Source: Oharaeibacter diazotrophicus (GTDB taxonomy: Bacteria; Pseudomonadota; Alphaproteobacteria; Rhizobiales; Pleomorphomonadaceae). From it: a stretch of DNA of 64,000 nt. Shown here piece after piece: positions 1-9,036 of the stretch (positions within the stretch are counted from its first letter, which is position 1; the number at the start of each line of letters is the position of its first letter). The position numbers were made by a program, and so were the translations under genes. The stretch spans positions 434,001 through 498,000 of the forward strand of contig NZ_SNXY01000007.1 of assembly GCF_004362745.1 (NCBI RefSeq), given 5' to 3'. The notes beneath the pieces are model-generated. The model saw only the letters and a program-made list of their open reading frames with translations. It was not told where the DNA came from and ran no database searches.

Positions 1-3000
1 CGGCGGCGAGATCGGCGCGGTGGCGTTGGAAGATCGCCACGCCCCGCATGTTGCCGATGCGATTGCAGGTCTCCACGACCCGCCGGTATCCTTCCTCGGC
101 CGGCTCGAGGCTGCCGGAGATGTGGTTGCACAATGCCGCGTATCCGCCGGCGTAGGTGCGGGTCAGGCTGGGCGTGGTGCCGTCGCGATAGCCGGTGGCG
201 GCCAGGATCTGTTCGCAGAGCTTCGCCGCCTTGACGATGTTGCCGCGATCGATCTGCGCCGCGACCCAGTTGACGCCGATGCGCCGCTCCATCGCGTGAT
301 AGGAGGCGTCGTGCATGCGGGCACCGCGGGTGTGACGAACCACCTCGAAGGCGCGCTGGAAGTGCTGCACGGCGTCGAAGGTACGCCCCTGCACGTAGGA
401 GACCAGTCCGCGCTCGTTGAGCAGCCAAGCGATCTCGTCGGTGAAGAACGCCCGACGGATGGCCGGCGTGGCAACGGTCGAAGGCGGGTCACCGGGAGCA
501 GCCGTGATTTCCGCGCTCGCGAACGCATTCATCTCGCGGGCGCAATGGTCGATGCCGTTCGCCACGTTGACGAGACTGCGCAGCCAGTCACGGTACTCGT
601 CGAATGGTAAGCGACGTTCGCGTGCGCTCTCGGGCATGGCGATGCGGGCGACCGCGCTGATCGAGAAGCCCCCCCGCAGCATGCCGTAGATCGCGCGCAC
701 CGTCTGCTCGACCGCCTCGACGCGGGCCTTGTCGCCGGCGAAGCGCCGAATCTCAGGCGCGATGCGCCTGGGCAACTCGTAGAGCACGGCCGGCCTTGTC
801 GCCGCCTTGCCGCTCTTGCACTTGTAGAAGAAGCCGAGCGTGTCTCGGCACTGCGTCAGCCCGTTGCGCACGATGTCACGGACCCAGTCGAAGTGCTCGG
901 GCGTGGGCGTGGGCAGGTCCCTCGGTTGCGAGCAGTGCAGAGACACCTGGAAGTGGTTCCGCTCTCCGCCATCCGGTACGAAGAGCTTCATCTCGTGAGC
1001 GAGATGTTCGCGGATCTGGTCGTGGAGCACGTAGCGAAGGCGCGTCTCGGTGGCGCGCTCCGGTCCGCCGGCCGGTTCGATCGCGACGACGAGCCCGCGC
1101 CGAACGGGGACGTCCATCGCTTCGTGGATCCGGCGCAGCGGGCGCGCGGGATTGTCCGGCCCGAGGAACTCGAGCGGTGGAATCGCTTCCTCGATCCTGG
1201 GACAGCGCAGCAGCGGCAAGATCTCGACGGGTGTCACGAACAACACCAGATGGCGCATGATCTGCTGCCGCAGGTTCGCCAGGTCCCTGCCGGTGCCGTC
1301 CAGGCAGTCGCCGCGGTGCCATTCGCGCAGGAGATACCGCAGCACGCCGTGCAGGCCGTCGCCTCCGGCGGCGCCTTCGAGGTCTCCTACGTATCTGCCG
1401 AGTTCGGCCACGGCCTCGTCGAGCGGTTCGCCCGACGGGCGTATGGGGGCAACTCGCTGAACTCTTTCGGTATAGTACCGAAAGCACCACATGGTGAGAG
1501 CCGTGCTCTGCTCGATTGCACGCTGAATGGAGAGGCGGCCGTGGAAGGGACCGTCGTGGTCCTTCAGCGAGCGATCGGCCTGTTGTTGCAGGAACGTCCC
1601 GATGGCTTCGATCCTGCTGCCATCACCGGTCGTCGTGATCGGAGCCGTAGCCACCAACAATTTGATCTTGTCGCGGAAGGTGAGCCGCGGGAGGATCGTC
1701 CACGGCTTCCAGGCCTTTCCGGTGGCGCTGACGGTGTGTTCACCCGGGCTCCCCGGCTCCGAGAGATACGCCAAGGACGGGTCGACACTCCCCGACACCA
1801 GCACGAGATCGATCGGCCAGTCTCCGCCCTGGACCTGCCCGGTGATCAGCCGGAAGAAGGCGCGGTGAGCGGGGCTGTAGCCGTCGCCGTGCTCGTCGCA
1901 CAGGCGGTCCAGTCCGGCCAGACAGACGAACAGCCGGTCCTCCGATCGGGCGCCCTTGGCGTGCTCCCGCAGCAGCAGCTCGAGGATCTCCAGGCGATGG
2001 GGATGGCCGCCGAGTTCGGCGGGATCGACGGCGGTGAGAACCGACTGCGGCCGCTCCTCGGCGATCGCGATCGCGATCGCGGCCTCGCGGACGGCGAGAT
2101 CCCTGCTCCGGTGCCACGCGATGCGTCCCGCGACGAACGACGACAGGGCGCTGATCACCGACGAGAACTGCGTGCCGAACGCGGTGGTCGCGATGAAGGC
2201 GCCCGCGTACCCGACGCCGCGCCGATCGAACAGCTCTCGCTGTACGGAGCGGTCCTGCAGCAACGCCACCAGCGTTCCACGGCCCGAACCACGGCGCATC
2301 GCGAGGCGCATCACGCGAAGACGCGGCGTCGCGGGCTGTCCCCCGGGGTGTCGCGCGATCTTGCGGCGTGCGGCGAGGAGCGGCCGCCTCCACGTCAGGA
2401 AGTCCCAGATCGATTTCGAGAACATGGAACGCTCCGACGAACCCGTCGCCGGGGCAGGAGCGAGGCGGGGGGCGAATCGGACCCATACGGGATGGGTCCA
2501 AGGTCCGACGCGCCCGTCCTCGGATTTGTCTTCAGGCCGCTGGTGATAGACGGGGCGACGCTGACGCGGCACGACCCGCCACTCGTCCCACCATTGCCTT
2601 CGCTTGACGTCGATGCGGGAGATCTCGTGGATCAATGCACGCGCCTGCATGCGGCCGTTGATCGTGCCGAGAACCAAGTGAAGCAATTTCTTTTGAATTT
2701 CCGCGGCAGCCGCTGTGCTTCCGGTCAAGTTCGCGATTGAATTCTTGATTGTCTCGACCTCATCGCCGCTTACAGTGGTTGTTTTCAGCTTTTTACCGGT
2801 TGCGTGACTGTCGGTGGTGTACTCAATAATTTTGTCTAGATTCTTGTCATTCCTGATGTAATCATTGAAATAGGCGCGAATCATCTTGTACTGATTGTCA
2901 TGGGCGCCATAGAAAATCGTATGGATGTCGTACTTCAGCTTCAGCTCGAGCGCCTTCTTGACGTCCTCCTCGCTCGGGGAATTGCCCGCCGCCGCCCACT

Positions 3001-4207
3001 CCGCTTCGCTGGCGTCGGCCGCGACCGGGGCCGTCGCCTCCAAGAGCGCGAAGCTCTGCCGGGCCTCGCCGCGGGCAAGTTGCTCGCGCGTCATGTAGAG
3101 GCGCAGCACGCCGAGGACGTCGGCCTCGTCCATGCCGGTGCCCACGAACAGGACGTCGTTTCCGGCGAACAGCACCTGCCGGGCGTCGCGGAGCATGTGG
3201 CCGGCGACGTCGTCCTTGACGTAGAGGCGCTTGTAGTCTGCTTCGGTCAGGATGAGACCTTCGGGACGATCCGCCCGGCCGTGAAGGTGCATCACGCCGC
3301 GACGGGCACGCCGGGGGTGGACGGAGAAGTTGACGAGGTCCGTCACGGTCCGGTCGTCGAGGGTGACGCTGACGCTGGGAACGTCGCCCGGATCGTGGGC
3401 GGTCGCGCGTCGCGCCGCCGCTCCGCGTTCCTCGGGACGGCCGACCAGACGGTCGAAGGTCTCGCCGGGCAGGTCGCGCGCGATGCGCCGCTCGATCTCG
3501 ACGTCGTAGTTCAACGTCACGAAGCGTTGCAGATCGAGGTCGAGCAGAGTGCCTAGCACATCGCAGCCGAGATCGCCGATCTCGACGGGCTTCGCGCTCC
3601 GTACCTCTGTTACGATGGCCCCCCAGTCGGTGGGCGTCGTCTTCATGAACGAGAAGGCCAAGTCGGCGAGGTCGACCAGCGACCTGTCGTCACGGTCCGC
3701 GTCGGCCGGATACTCGCCCGGCGTCACACCGAGCGCGCGCGCGATCCGGATCGCCGCGATCTTGCGCGGCGAGGCGAGCAGGCGCTCGGCGATGCGCGTG
3801 CGCGCCGATGCGCCGTCGCCGGACTTGGCGAGGATCATCTCGCACTGCTCGATGACGATCGTGAGCCGCCCGGTCAGTTTGCCCTCGTTGGCCGCCGTGA
3901 TCGCGATGCACGCGGTGTCATGGGCCCGGATCTGCGACGGCTGGGCGTTGAGCATGGTCGCCAGGGCGGCGACCTCGTCGCTCCATTGCAACGTCCCGTG
4001 CCGCCCCAACTGATCGCGCACCGCGTCCACCGCCACGGCGGCGAGCTCGGTCCAGGTCGGCTGGCCGTAGACGATGGACGCACCGGATCCGACGAAGGTG
4101 ACGAGGCGGCGGAGATTGAGGGCCCGTTGCAAGGCCATCCGCCCGTGCAACTCGATCGAGCGCACCGTCAGGGCCGGGTCCTCGTAGGGGTGTACGTGTG
4201 TCCACAT
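1..4207 (-). CDS. Giant SIR2-like / P-loop NTPase / TPR protein, partial (3' end outside window)
   Basis: The frame is open for 1402 codons from ATG at 4207 and leaves the left edge without a stop. Residues 38-44 read FVGSGAS followed by YGQPTW, the NAD-binding start of SIR2-like domains. Further SIR2 marks are LNYD at 232-235, HLHG at 307-310 with the usual catalytic His position, and FVGTGMDEAD at 354-363. Residues 638-645 (RRGSGRGT) sit after a beta strand like a Walker A, but with Arg for Lys. A hydrophobic strand ending AGLDRL near 760-769 resembles Walker B. The region near 1045-1070 looks like a winged helix, and from about 1260 to the edge there are TPR-like helical pairs. A GAGGGAGGG Shine-Dalgarno lies 8 nt upstream of the ATG. 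Family knowledge: SIR2 plus STAND NTPase plus TPR is typical of NAD-depleting anti-phage proteins (Avs5/DSR-like). That role here is inferred. Exact family is uncertain. Confidence 0.85.
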   Translation of the reverse strand, partial: MWTHVHPYEDPALTVRSIELHGRMALQRALNLRRLVTFVGSGASIVYGQPTWTELAAVAVDAVRDQLGRHGTLQWSDEVAALATMLNAQPSQIRAHDTACIAITAANEGKLTGRLTIVIEQCEMILAKSGDGASARTRIAERLLASPRKIAAIRIARALGVTPGEYPADADRDDRSLVDLADLAFSFMKTTPTDWGAIVTEVRSAKPVEIGDLGCDVLGTLLDLDLQRFVTLNYDVEIERRIARDLPGETFDRLVGRPEERGAAARRATAHDPGDVPSVSVTLDDRTVTDLVNFSVHPRRARRGVMHLHGRADRPEGLILTEADYKRLYVKDDVAGHMLRDARQVLFAGNDVLFVGTGMDEADVLGVLRLYMTREQLARGEARQSFALLEATAPVAADASEAEWAAAGNSPSEEDVKKALELKLKYDIHTIFYGAHDNQYKMIRAYFNDYIRNDKNLDKIIEYTTDSHATGKKLKTTTVSGDEVETIKNSIANLTGSTAAAAEIQKKLLHLVLGTINGRMQARALIHEISRIDVKRRQWWDEWRVVPRQRRPVYHQRPEDKSEDGRVGPWTHPVWVRFAPRLAPAPATGSSERSMFSKSIWDFLTWRRPLLAARRKIARHPGGQPATPRLRVMRLAMRRGSGRGTLVALLQDRSVQRELFDRRGVGYAGAFIATTAFGTQFSSVISALSSFVAGRIAWHRSRDLAVREAAIAIAIAEERPQSVLTAVDPAELGGHPHRLEILELLLREHAKGARSEDRLFVCLAGLDRLCDEHGDGYSPAHRAFFRLITGQVQGGDWPIDLVLVSGSVDPSLAYLSEPGSPGEHTVSATGKAWKPWTILPRLTFRDKIKLLVATAPITTTGDGSRIEAIGTFLQQQADRSLKDHDGPFHGRLSIQRAIEQSTALTMWCFRYYTERVQRVAPIRPSGEPLDEAVAELGRYVGDLEGAAGGDGLHGVLRYLLREWHRGDCLDGTGRDLANLRQQIMRHLVLFVTPVEILPLLRCPRIEEAIPPLEFLGPDNPARPLRRIHEAMDVPVRRGLVVAIEPAGGPERATETRLRYVLHDQIREHLAHEMKLFVPDGGERNHFQVSLHCSQPRDLPTPTPEHFDWVRDIVRNGLTQCRDTLGFFYKCKSGKAATRPAVLYELPRRIAPEIRRFAGDKARVEAVEQTVRAIYGMLRGGFSISAVARIAMPESARERRLPFDEYRDWLRSLVNVANGIDHCAREMNAFASAEITAAPGDPPSTVATPAIRRAFFTDEIAWLLNERGLVSYVQGRTFDAVQHFQRAFEVVRHTRGARMHDASYHAMERRIGVNWVAAQIDRGNIVKAAKLCEQILAATGYRDGTTPSLTRTYAGGYAALCNHISGSLEPAEEGYRRVVETCNRIGNMRGVAIFQRHRADLAA

Positions 4208-4235
4208 GGTCGCCGCCCTCCCTCGACGACCATGG

Positions 4236-4264
4236 ATTGTCGATGCCTCTGTTCACACTGTCAA
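4236..4264 (-). promoter_or_regulatory. Sigma-70-like promoter of the SIR2 gene
   Basis: On the minus strand TTGACA (4264-4259) is followed after exactly 17 bp by GACAAT (4241-4236). A start site near 4229 would leave a leader of about 22 nt that holds the strong Shine-Dalgarno of the SIR2 gene. The -35 is a perfect match and the -10 matches at four of six positions. This suggests that the gene is transcribed independently of the phn operon upstream of it. Confidence 0.55.
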
Positions 4265-4308
4265 TCAGAGCGAGTTCATGATTTCTTCATATCGGGCGCC
4301 GGCGCCGC

Positions 4309-5472
4309 TCAGCTAACCCGGCGGCCCTGGCGCCAGGTTTCGCGGACGACCGGGTGACGGTCGATGAGGGCGACGCGGACGAGGTCGGCGCGCAGGCCCT
4401 CGGCGATGGCGCCGCGGTCGGAAAGGCTGGTGGCGCGGGCGGGGGTGAGCGAGACGGTGCGGATCGCGCCCGGCAGGCCGCCGAGGGCGGGGACGCCGGC
4501 GAGCGCGAACGCGCCCTCGACGAGGCTGACCGGCACGTAGTCGGACGAGAGGATGTCGAGGAGGCCCGCCTCGGCGAGCTCGACCGCCGAGACGTTGCCG
4601 GAGTGCGAGCCGCCGCGCACCACGTTGGGCGCGCCCATCAGCACGGCGAGGCCGGCCATGTGCGAGGCCTCGGCCGCCTCGAGCGTGGTCGGGAACTCGG
4701 CGATGGCGACGCGGTCGGCGAGGGATTCCGCCACGTGGTCCTCGGTGGTGTCGTCGTGGCTGGCGAGCGCGACGTCGCGCCCGTGCGCCATCCGGACCAG
4801 GGCGCGGCGGTGCTCGGCGCCGTGGGCGTCGTGGAGGGCGCGGCGCTTGTCGATGAAGCGGTCGAGCTCGGCCTCGCTCATGGTGCTCTTGCCGCGGTAA
4901 TAGTCGCGCAGCTTGACGATGTCGCGGAACTGGCGCTGGCCGGGCGTGTGGTCCATCAGCGACATCAGCCGCACGTCGAAGCGGGCGAGGAAGCCCTCGG
5001 CCTCGGTCAGCACGTCCTCCGAGCAGATCTCGCAGCGCAGGTGGGTGTGGTGGTCGACGCGCAGGAGACCGGTGCCCTTGGCCGCCTCGATCGCCTCGCC
5101 GAGCGCGAGCAGCCCGGCGCCGAGCGAGCGGCGGTCGCCGTCGGAGCCGGCGCGCAGGCTGTCGAACACGGTGGTGATGCCCGAGGCGGCGATCTGGGCG
5201 TCGTAGGCGAACACGGCCGACAGCGGTTTCCAGGTCACCTTCGGACGCGGCGTGTAGTGCGGCTCGAGATGGTCGGTGTGCAGCTCGACGAGGCCGGGGA
5301 TCAGAACGTCGTCGCCGCAGTCGATCGCGTCGGGATCGAAGCGGTCCTCGTCGATGCCGACGATCAGGCCGCGCTCGACGTGGACGGTGCCGGCGGTCTC
5401 GCGGTCGGCGAGGACGATGCGGCGGGCGGAGAGGGCGACGGCGCCGCCGGCGTCGGGCAGGGGCTGCAGCAT
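4309..5472 (-). CDS. phnM: PhnM, alpha-D-ribose 1-methylphosphonate 5-triphosphate diphosphatase
   Basis: This 387-residue amidohydrolase removes pyrophosphate from ribose 1-methylphosphonate 5-triphosphate, giving the substrate of the C-P lyase PhnJ. The metal-binding motif VELHTDHLEPH lies near residues 62-72, the segment DHHTHLRCE near 139-147 and SHDDTTEDH near 242-250. All are typical of PhnM and length matches the family. It is the last phn gene present: it starts 12 bp after phnL, and no phnN or phnP follows. The next gene downstream is the unrelated SIR2 giant gene. Confidence 0.96.
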   Translation of the reverse strand: MLQPLPDAGGAVALSARRIVLADRETAGTVHVERGLIVGIDEDRFDPDAIDCGDDVLIPGLVELHTDHLEPHYTPRPKVTWKPLSAVFAYDAQIAASGITTVFDSLRAGSDGDRRSLGAGLLALGEAIEAAKGTGLLRVDHHTHLRCEICSEDVLTEAEGFLARFDVRLMSLMDHTPGQRQFRDIVKLRDYYRGKSTMSEAELDRFIDKRRALHDAHGAEHRRALVRMAHGRDVALASHDDTTEDHVAESLADRVAIAEFPTTLEAAEASHMAGLAVLMGAPNVVRGGSHSGNVSAVELAEAGLLDILSSDYVPVSLVEGAFALAGVPALGGLPGAIRTVSLTPARATSLSDRGAIAEGLRADLVRVALIDRHPVVRETWRQGRRVS

Positions 5473-5484
5473 GGGGGCGTTCCT

Positions 5485-6192
5485 TCAGGCGGCGATCGGC
5501 GCGGCGAAGCGGGTGACGTCGACGATGCGGTCGGCGACGCGGTCGCGGACGTCCTCGTCGTGGAAGATGCCGAGCATGGCGACGCCGCGGCGCTTCTTCT
5601 CGGCGATCAGCTCGACCACCGCGGCGCGGTTGCGGGCGTCGAGCGAGGCGGTCGGTTCGTCGAGCAGCAGGCAGGCGTGGTCGGCGACGAAGCCGCGGGC
5701 GATGTTGACGCGCTGCTGCTCGCCGCCCGAGAAGGTCGCCGGCGGCAGCGACCACAGCCGCTCCGGAACGTTGAGCCGGGCGAGGAGGTCGCGGGCGCGG
5801 GCCTCGGCCTCGCCCTCGGCGACGCCCTGGTCGCGGGCGGCGGCGGCGACGATGTCGAGCGCGCCGATGCGCGGGATGACGCGCAGGAACTGGCTGACGT
5901 AGCCGAGCGTGCGGCGCCGGAGCGCCACGATCCGGCGCGGCTCGGCAGTGGCGACGTCGACGGTCTCGTCGCCGTCGCGCACCAGGATGCGGCCGGCGTC
6001 GCAGCGGTAGTTGCCGTAGATCATCTTCAGGATCGACGACTTGCCGGCGCCGGACGGGCCGCCGAGCACGACGCACTCGCCGGCCCCGACCTCGAGGGCG
6101 ACGCCCCCGACCACCGGCAGGCGCTTGCCGCCCTGGAGATGCATGACGAAGGTCTTGCCGACGCCTTCGAGGGTGATCGCAGCGGCCGTCAT
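5485..6192 (-). CDS. phnL: PhnL, C-P lyase ABC-type ATPase subunit
   Basis: A 235-residue ABC ATPase with Walker [11 protein letters not shown] (about 44-53), signature FSGGEQQRV and Walker [10 protein letters not shown]. PhnL proteins resemble LolD/MacB-type ATPases but no membrane partner is encoded here; they act with the C-P lyase core rather than in transport. The N-terminal form, with [13 protein letters not shown] before the P-loop, is characteristic of PhnL. The gene lies 2 bp after phnK and 12 bp before phnM, so the three are surely one transcript. Its precise biochemical role in C-P bond cleavage is less well settled than that of PhnK. Confidence 0.95.
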   Translation of the reverse strand: MTAAAITLEGVGKTFVMHLQGGKRLPVVGGVALEVGAGECVVLGGPSGAGKSSILKMIYGNYRCDAGRILVRDGDETVDVATAEPRRIVALRRRTLGYVSQFLRVIPRIGALDIVAAAARDQGVAEGEAEARARDLLARLNVPERLWSLPPATFSGGEQQRVNIARGFVADHACLLLDEPTASLDARNRAAVVELIAEKKRRGVAMLGIFHDEDVRDRVADRIVDVTRFAAPIAA

Positions 6193-6194
6193 GG

Positions 6195-6965
6195 TCAGAG
6201 CACCGAGGACACGAGGAGCTGGGTGTAGGGCTCGCGCGGATCGTCGAGCACCTGGTCGGTCAGACCGGTCTCGATCACGCGGCCCTGGCGCATCACCATG
6301 ATCCGGTGCGACAGCAGCCGGGCGACCGCGAGGTCGTGGGTGACGATGACGACGGCGAGGCCGAGGTCGGCGACGAGGCCGCGCACGAGGTCGAGCAGGC
6401 GGGCCTGCACCGAGACGTCGAGACCGCCGGTCGGCTCGTCCATGAAGACGAGGCGCGGGCTGGTGACGAGGTTGCGGGCGATCTGCAGGCGTTGGCGCAT
6501 GCCGCCGGAGAAGGCGCGCGGGGCGTCGTCGATGCGGCTCTCGTCGATCTCGACGCGGCCGAGCCAGTCGAGCGCGGTGTCGCGGATGCGGCCGTAGTGG
6601 CGCTCGCCGACGGCCATCAGCCGCTCGCCGACGTTGCCGCCGGCCGACACCGCCATGCGCAGGCCCTCGCGGGCGTCCTGGTGGACGAAGCCCCAGTCGG
6701 TGCGCATCAGGAGGCGCCGGCGCGCCTCGTCGAGGGCGAGCACGTCGCGCACCTCGCCGTCGCGCATCCGGTAGAGCACGGCGCCGGCGGTGGGGGCGAG
6801 GCGGGTCGACAGCACCGACAGCAGCGTCGACTTGCCCGAACCGGACTCGCCGACGATCGCCAGCACCTCGCCCTCGTAGAGGTCGAAGGAGACGTCGCGG
6901 CAGCCGACGCGCGGGCCGTAGAGCTTGGTGACGCCACGGGCGGAGAGGAGGGGCGTGTCGGTCAT
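6195..6965 (-). CDS. phnK: PhnK, C-P lyase ABC-type ATPase subunit
   Basis: A 256-residue ABC ATPase of oligopeptide-transporter type: Walker [10 protein letters not shown] (about 38-46), signature [14 protein letters not shown], Walker [13 protein letters not shown] and H-loop VTHDL. PhnK docks on PhnJ in the PhnGHIJ core, where ATP use is coupled to the catalytic cycle. No permease gene accompanies it, which fits PhnK rather than a Dpp/Opp importer. It starts 46 bp after the phnJ stop and is nearly contiguous with phnL. Confidence 0.95.
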   Translation of the reverse strand: MTDTPLLSARGVTKLYGPRVGCRDVSFDLYEGEVLAIVGESGSGKSTLLSVLSTRLAPTAGAVLYRMRDGEVRDVLALDEARRRLLMRTDWGFVHQDAREGLRMAVSAGGNVGERLMAVGERHYGRIRDTALDWLGRVEIDESRIDDAPRAFSGGMRQRLQIARNLVTSPRLVFMDEPTGGLDVSVQARLLDLVRGLVADLGLAVVIVTHDLAVARLLSHRIMVMRQGRVIETGLTDQVLDDPREPYTQLLVSSVL

Positions 6966-7011
6966 GGGCGGGTGTTCCGGAGGGGAGCGGCGCGGGAGGC
7001 GGGCGTGGACG

Positions 7012-7920
7012 TCACGCTCCGACCGCCGCGGCGACGCCGAGTTCGCCGACGTGGCCGTCGGCGCGGCGGGTCTCGCAGTGGTCGGTGTCGGAGCAGACGA
7101 ACATCCGCCCGCCGCGGTCGTCGAGCACGACCTCGTCGAGATAGACGCCCTCGGCGCCGCAGAGCGCGCAGGGACGGTCGAACTTGTTGACCTCGAAGGG
7201 GTGGTCCTCGAAGTCGAGGCTGACCACCTCGGTGTGCGGCGGGATCGCGTAGATGCGCTTCTCGCGGCCGGCGCCGAACAGCTGCAGCGCGGCGCTCATG
7301 TGCATCTTCGGATTGTCGAACTTCGGCGTCGGCGAGGGATCCATCAGGTAGCGGCCGGCCACCGTCACCGGATAGGCGTAGGTGGTGGCGATGTGGCCGT
7401 GGCGGGCGATGTCCTCGTAGAGCTTGACGTGCATCAGCCCGTATTCCGCGAGCGCGTGCATGGTGCGCGTCTCGGTCTCGCGCGGCTCGAGGAAGCGCAG
7501 CGGCTCGGGGATCGGCACCTGGTAGACCAGGATCTGCCCGGCCGCGAGCGGCTGCTCGGGGATGCGGTGGCGGGTCTGGATCACGGTGGCCGCGCCGGTC
7601 GAAGTGGTGGTGGCGACGCCGGCGGTCTTCTCGAAGAACTTGCGGATCGACACCGCGTTGGTGGTGTCGTCCGAGCCCTGGTCGATCACCTTCAGCACGT
7701 CGTCGGGCCCGAGCACCGCCGCGGTGACCTGGACGCCGCCGGTGCCCCAGCCGTAGGGCATCGGCATCTCGCAGCTGGCGAAGGGCACCTGGTAACCCGG
7801 CACGGCGATCGCCTTCAGGATCGCGCGGCGGATCATCCGCTTGGTCTGCTCGTCGAGATAGGCGAAGTTGTAGCGGGCCTCGCGCTCCCGGATCTGCGCG
7901 GTTGTCGGCGACGCGGTCAT
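7012..7920 (-). CDS. phnJ: PhnJ, radical-SAM C-P lyase
   Basis: The catalytic subunit that cleaves the carbon-phosphorus bond of ribose 1-methylphosphonate 5-phosphate, giving methane (or another hydrocarbon) and a cyclic ribose phosphate. Four cysteines near the C-terminus (about C251, C254, C276, C282) have the spacing C-x2-C-x21-C-x5-C. This matches the E. coli enzyme, where three bind the 4Fe-4S cluster and one acts in catalysis. The protein is 302 residues when started at ATG 7918-7920, which overlaps the phnI stop as ATGA. The frame is open further upstream, but that stretch lies inside phnI and is rejected. Confidence 0.97.
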   Translation of the reverse strand: MTASPTTAQIREREARYNFAYLDEQTKRMIRRAILKAIAVPGYQVPFASCEMPMPYGWGTGGVQVTAAVLGPDDVLKVIDQGSDDTTNAVSIRKFFEKTAGVATTTSTGAATVIQTRHRIPEQPLAAGQILVYQVPIPEPLRFLEPRETETRTMHALAEYGLMHVKLYEDIARHGHIATTYAYPVTVAGRYLMDPSPTPKFDNPKMHMSAALQLFGAGREKRIYAIPPHTEVVSLDFEDHPFEVNKFDRPCALCGAEGVYLDEVVLDDRGGRMFVCSDTDHCETRRADGHVGELGVAAAVGA

Positions 7921-9026
7921 TCGGCGGCTTCCCCGATCTCGGCGGCCGCGGCGGCGCGGCGCTCGGCGTGTTCGCGGCGCATCTGGCGGACGAGGCCGAG
8001 CTCGGCCTGGAAGTCCACGTAGTGCGGCAGCTTGAGGTGCTCGACGAAGCCGGTCGCCTGGACGTTGTCGGCGTGCGAGAGCACGAACTCCTCGTCCTGG
8101 GCCGGGGCGCCGGTCTCCTCGCCGAGTTCGGCGGCGCGCAGAGCGCGATCGACGAGCGCCATCGACATCGCCTTGCGCTCGAGCTGGCCGAAGGCGAGGC
8201 CGTAGCCGCGGGTGAACTGCGGCGGCACCTCGGCCGAGCCGACGAACTGGTTGACCATCTCGCACTCGGTGACGCGGATGCGCCCGAGCGGCACGGCGAA
8301 GCCGACCTCCTCGGCGAAGAACTCGACCTCGACGTCGCCGATGCGGATCTCGCCGGCGAAGGCGTGGGTGCGGCCGTAGCCGCGCTGGGTCGAATAGCCG
8401 AGCGCGAGCACGAAGCCCTCGTCGCCGCGCGCCAGCGTCTGCAGGCGGACATCCCGGCCGGCCGGGAAGGCTAGCGGCTCGCGGGTGAGGTCGCCCGGCT
8501 CGCCCGCATCGGCGGGATCGCGGTTGCGCTCGATCAGGCCCTCGCCGTCGAGGAGGGCGGTGACGTGCGGCGCCGGCTCGAGCGGCGTCGGCGCGACCGC
8601 CGGGGCGGCGGGTGCGCCGCTCTCGGCGAGGTCGAAGTCGACGAGGCGGTGGGTGTAGTCGAAGGTCGGCCCGAGCACCTGCCCGCCGGGCAGGTCCTTG
8701 TAGGTCGCCGAGACCCGGCGCACCACGTCCATCCGGCCGGTGTCGAGCGGTTCGGAATAGCCGAAGCGCGGCAGCGTGGTGCGGTAGGCGCGGGTGAGGA
8801 AGATCGCCTCGATCAGATCGCCGCGCGCCTGCTTGATCGCGATCGACGCGATGCCGGGATCGTAGAGCGAGCCCTCGGCCATGACGCGGTCGACGGCGAG
8901 CGTCAGCTGGCCGCGGATCTGGTCGGTGCCGAGCTCGGGCACGGCGGGATCGCCGCGGCGCTCGTGGGCGAGCAGGCGGTGGGCCGCCTCGATCGCCTTC
9001 TCCCCGCCCTTGACGGCGACGTACAT
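7917..9026 (-). CDS. phnI: PhnI, nucleosidase subunit of the C-P lyase core
   Basis: A 369-residue protein that forms the PhnGHI(J) core. With PhnG and PhnH it displaces adenine from ATP by methylphosphonate to give the ribose 1-phosphonate triphosphate; PhnI alone has nucleosidase activity in E. coli. The start MYVAVKGGEKAIEAAH and the internal LPRFGYSEPLDTGRMDVVRRVS segment are family hallmarks. It follows phnH by 10 bp and overlaps phnJ by 4 bp, indicating translational coupling. It is of normal length and intact. Confidence 0.97.
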   Translation of the reverse strand: MYVAVKGGEKAIEAAHRLLAHERRGDPAVPELGTDQIRGQLTLAVDRVMAEGSLYDPGIASIAIKQARGDLIEAIFLTRAYRTTLPRFGYSEPLDTGRMDVVRRVSATYKDLPGGQVLGPTFDYTHRLVDFDLAESGAPAAPAVAPTPLEPAPHVTALLDGEGLIERNRDPADAGEPGDLTREPLAFPAGRDVRLQTLARGDEGFVLALGYSTQRGYGRTHAFAGEIRIGDVEVEFFAEEVGFAVPLGRIRVTECEMVNQFVGSAEVPPQFTRGYGLAFGQLERKAMSMALVDRALRAAELGEETGAPAQDEEFVLSHADNVQATGFVEHLKLPHYVDFQAELGLVRQMRREHAERRAAAAAEIGEAAE

Positions 9027-9036
9027 CGGAGCCTCC

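Noticed and set aside
893-2740. A 615-codon plus-strand open frame, with others at 20-610, 2900-3556 and 3920-4357
   Set aside because: They use exactly the same triplets as the minus-strand SIR2 gene, read from the other strand. The minus-strand translation has clear SIR2 motifs and a Shine-Dalgarno, while these are compositionally odd and match nothing.
4313-6228. Long frames on both strands across phnM and phnL
   Set aside because: Extremely Arg- or Asp/Val-rich translations caused by GC bias; phnM and phnL occupy the true frames.
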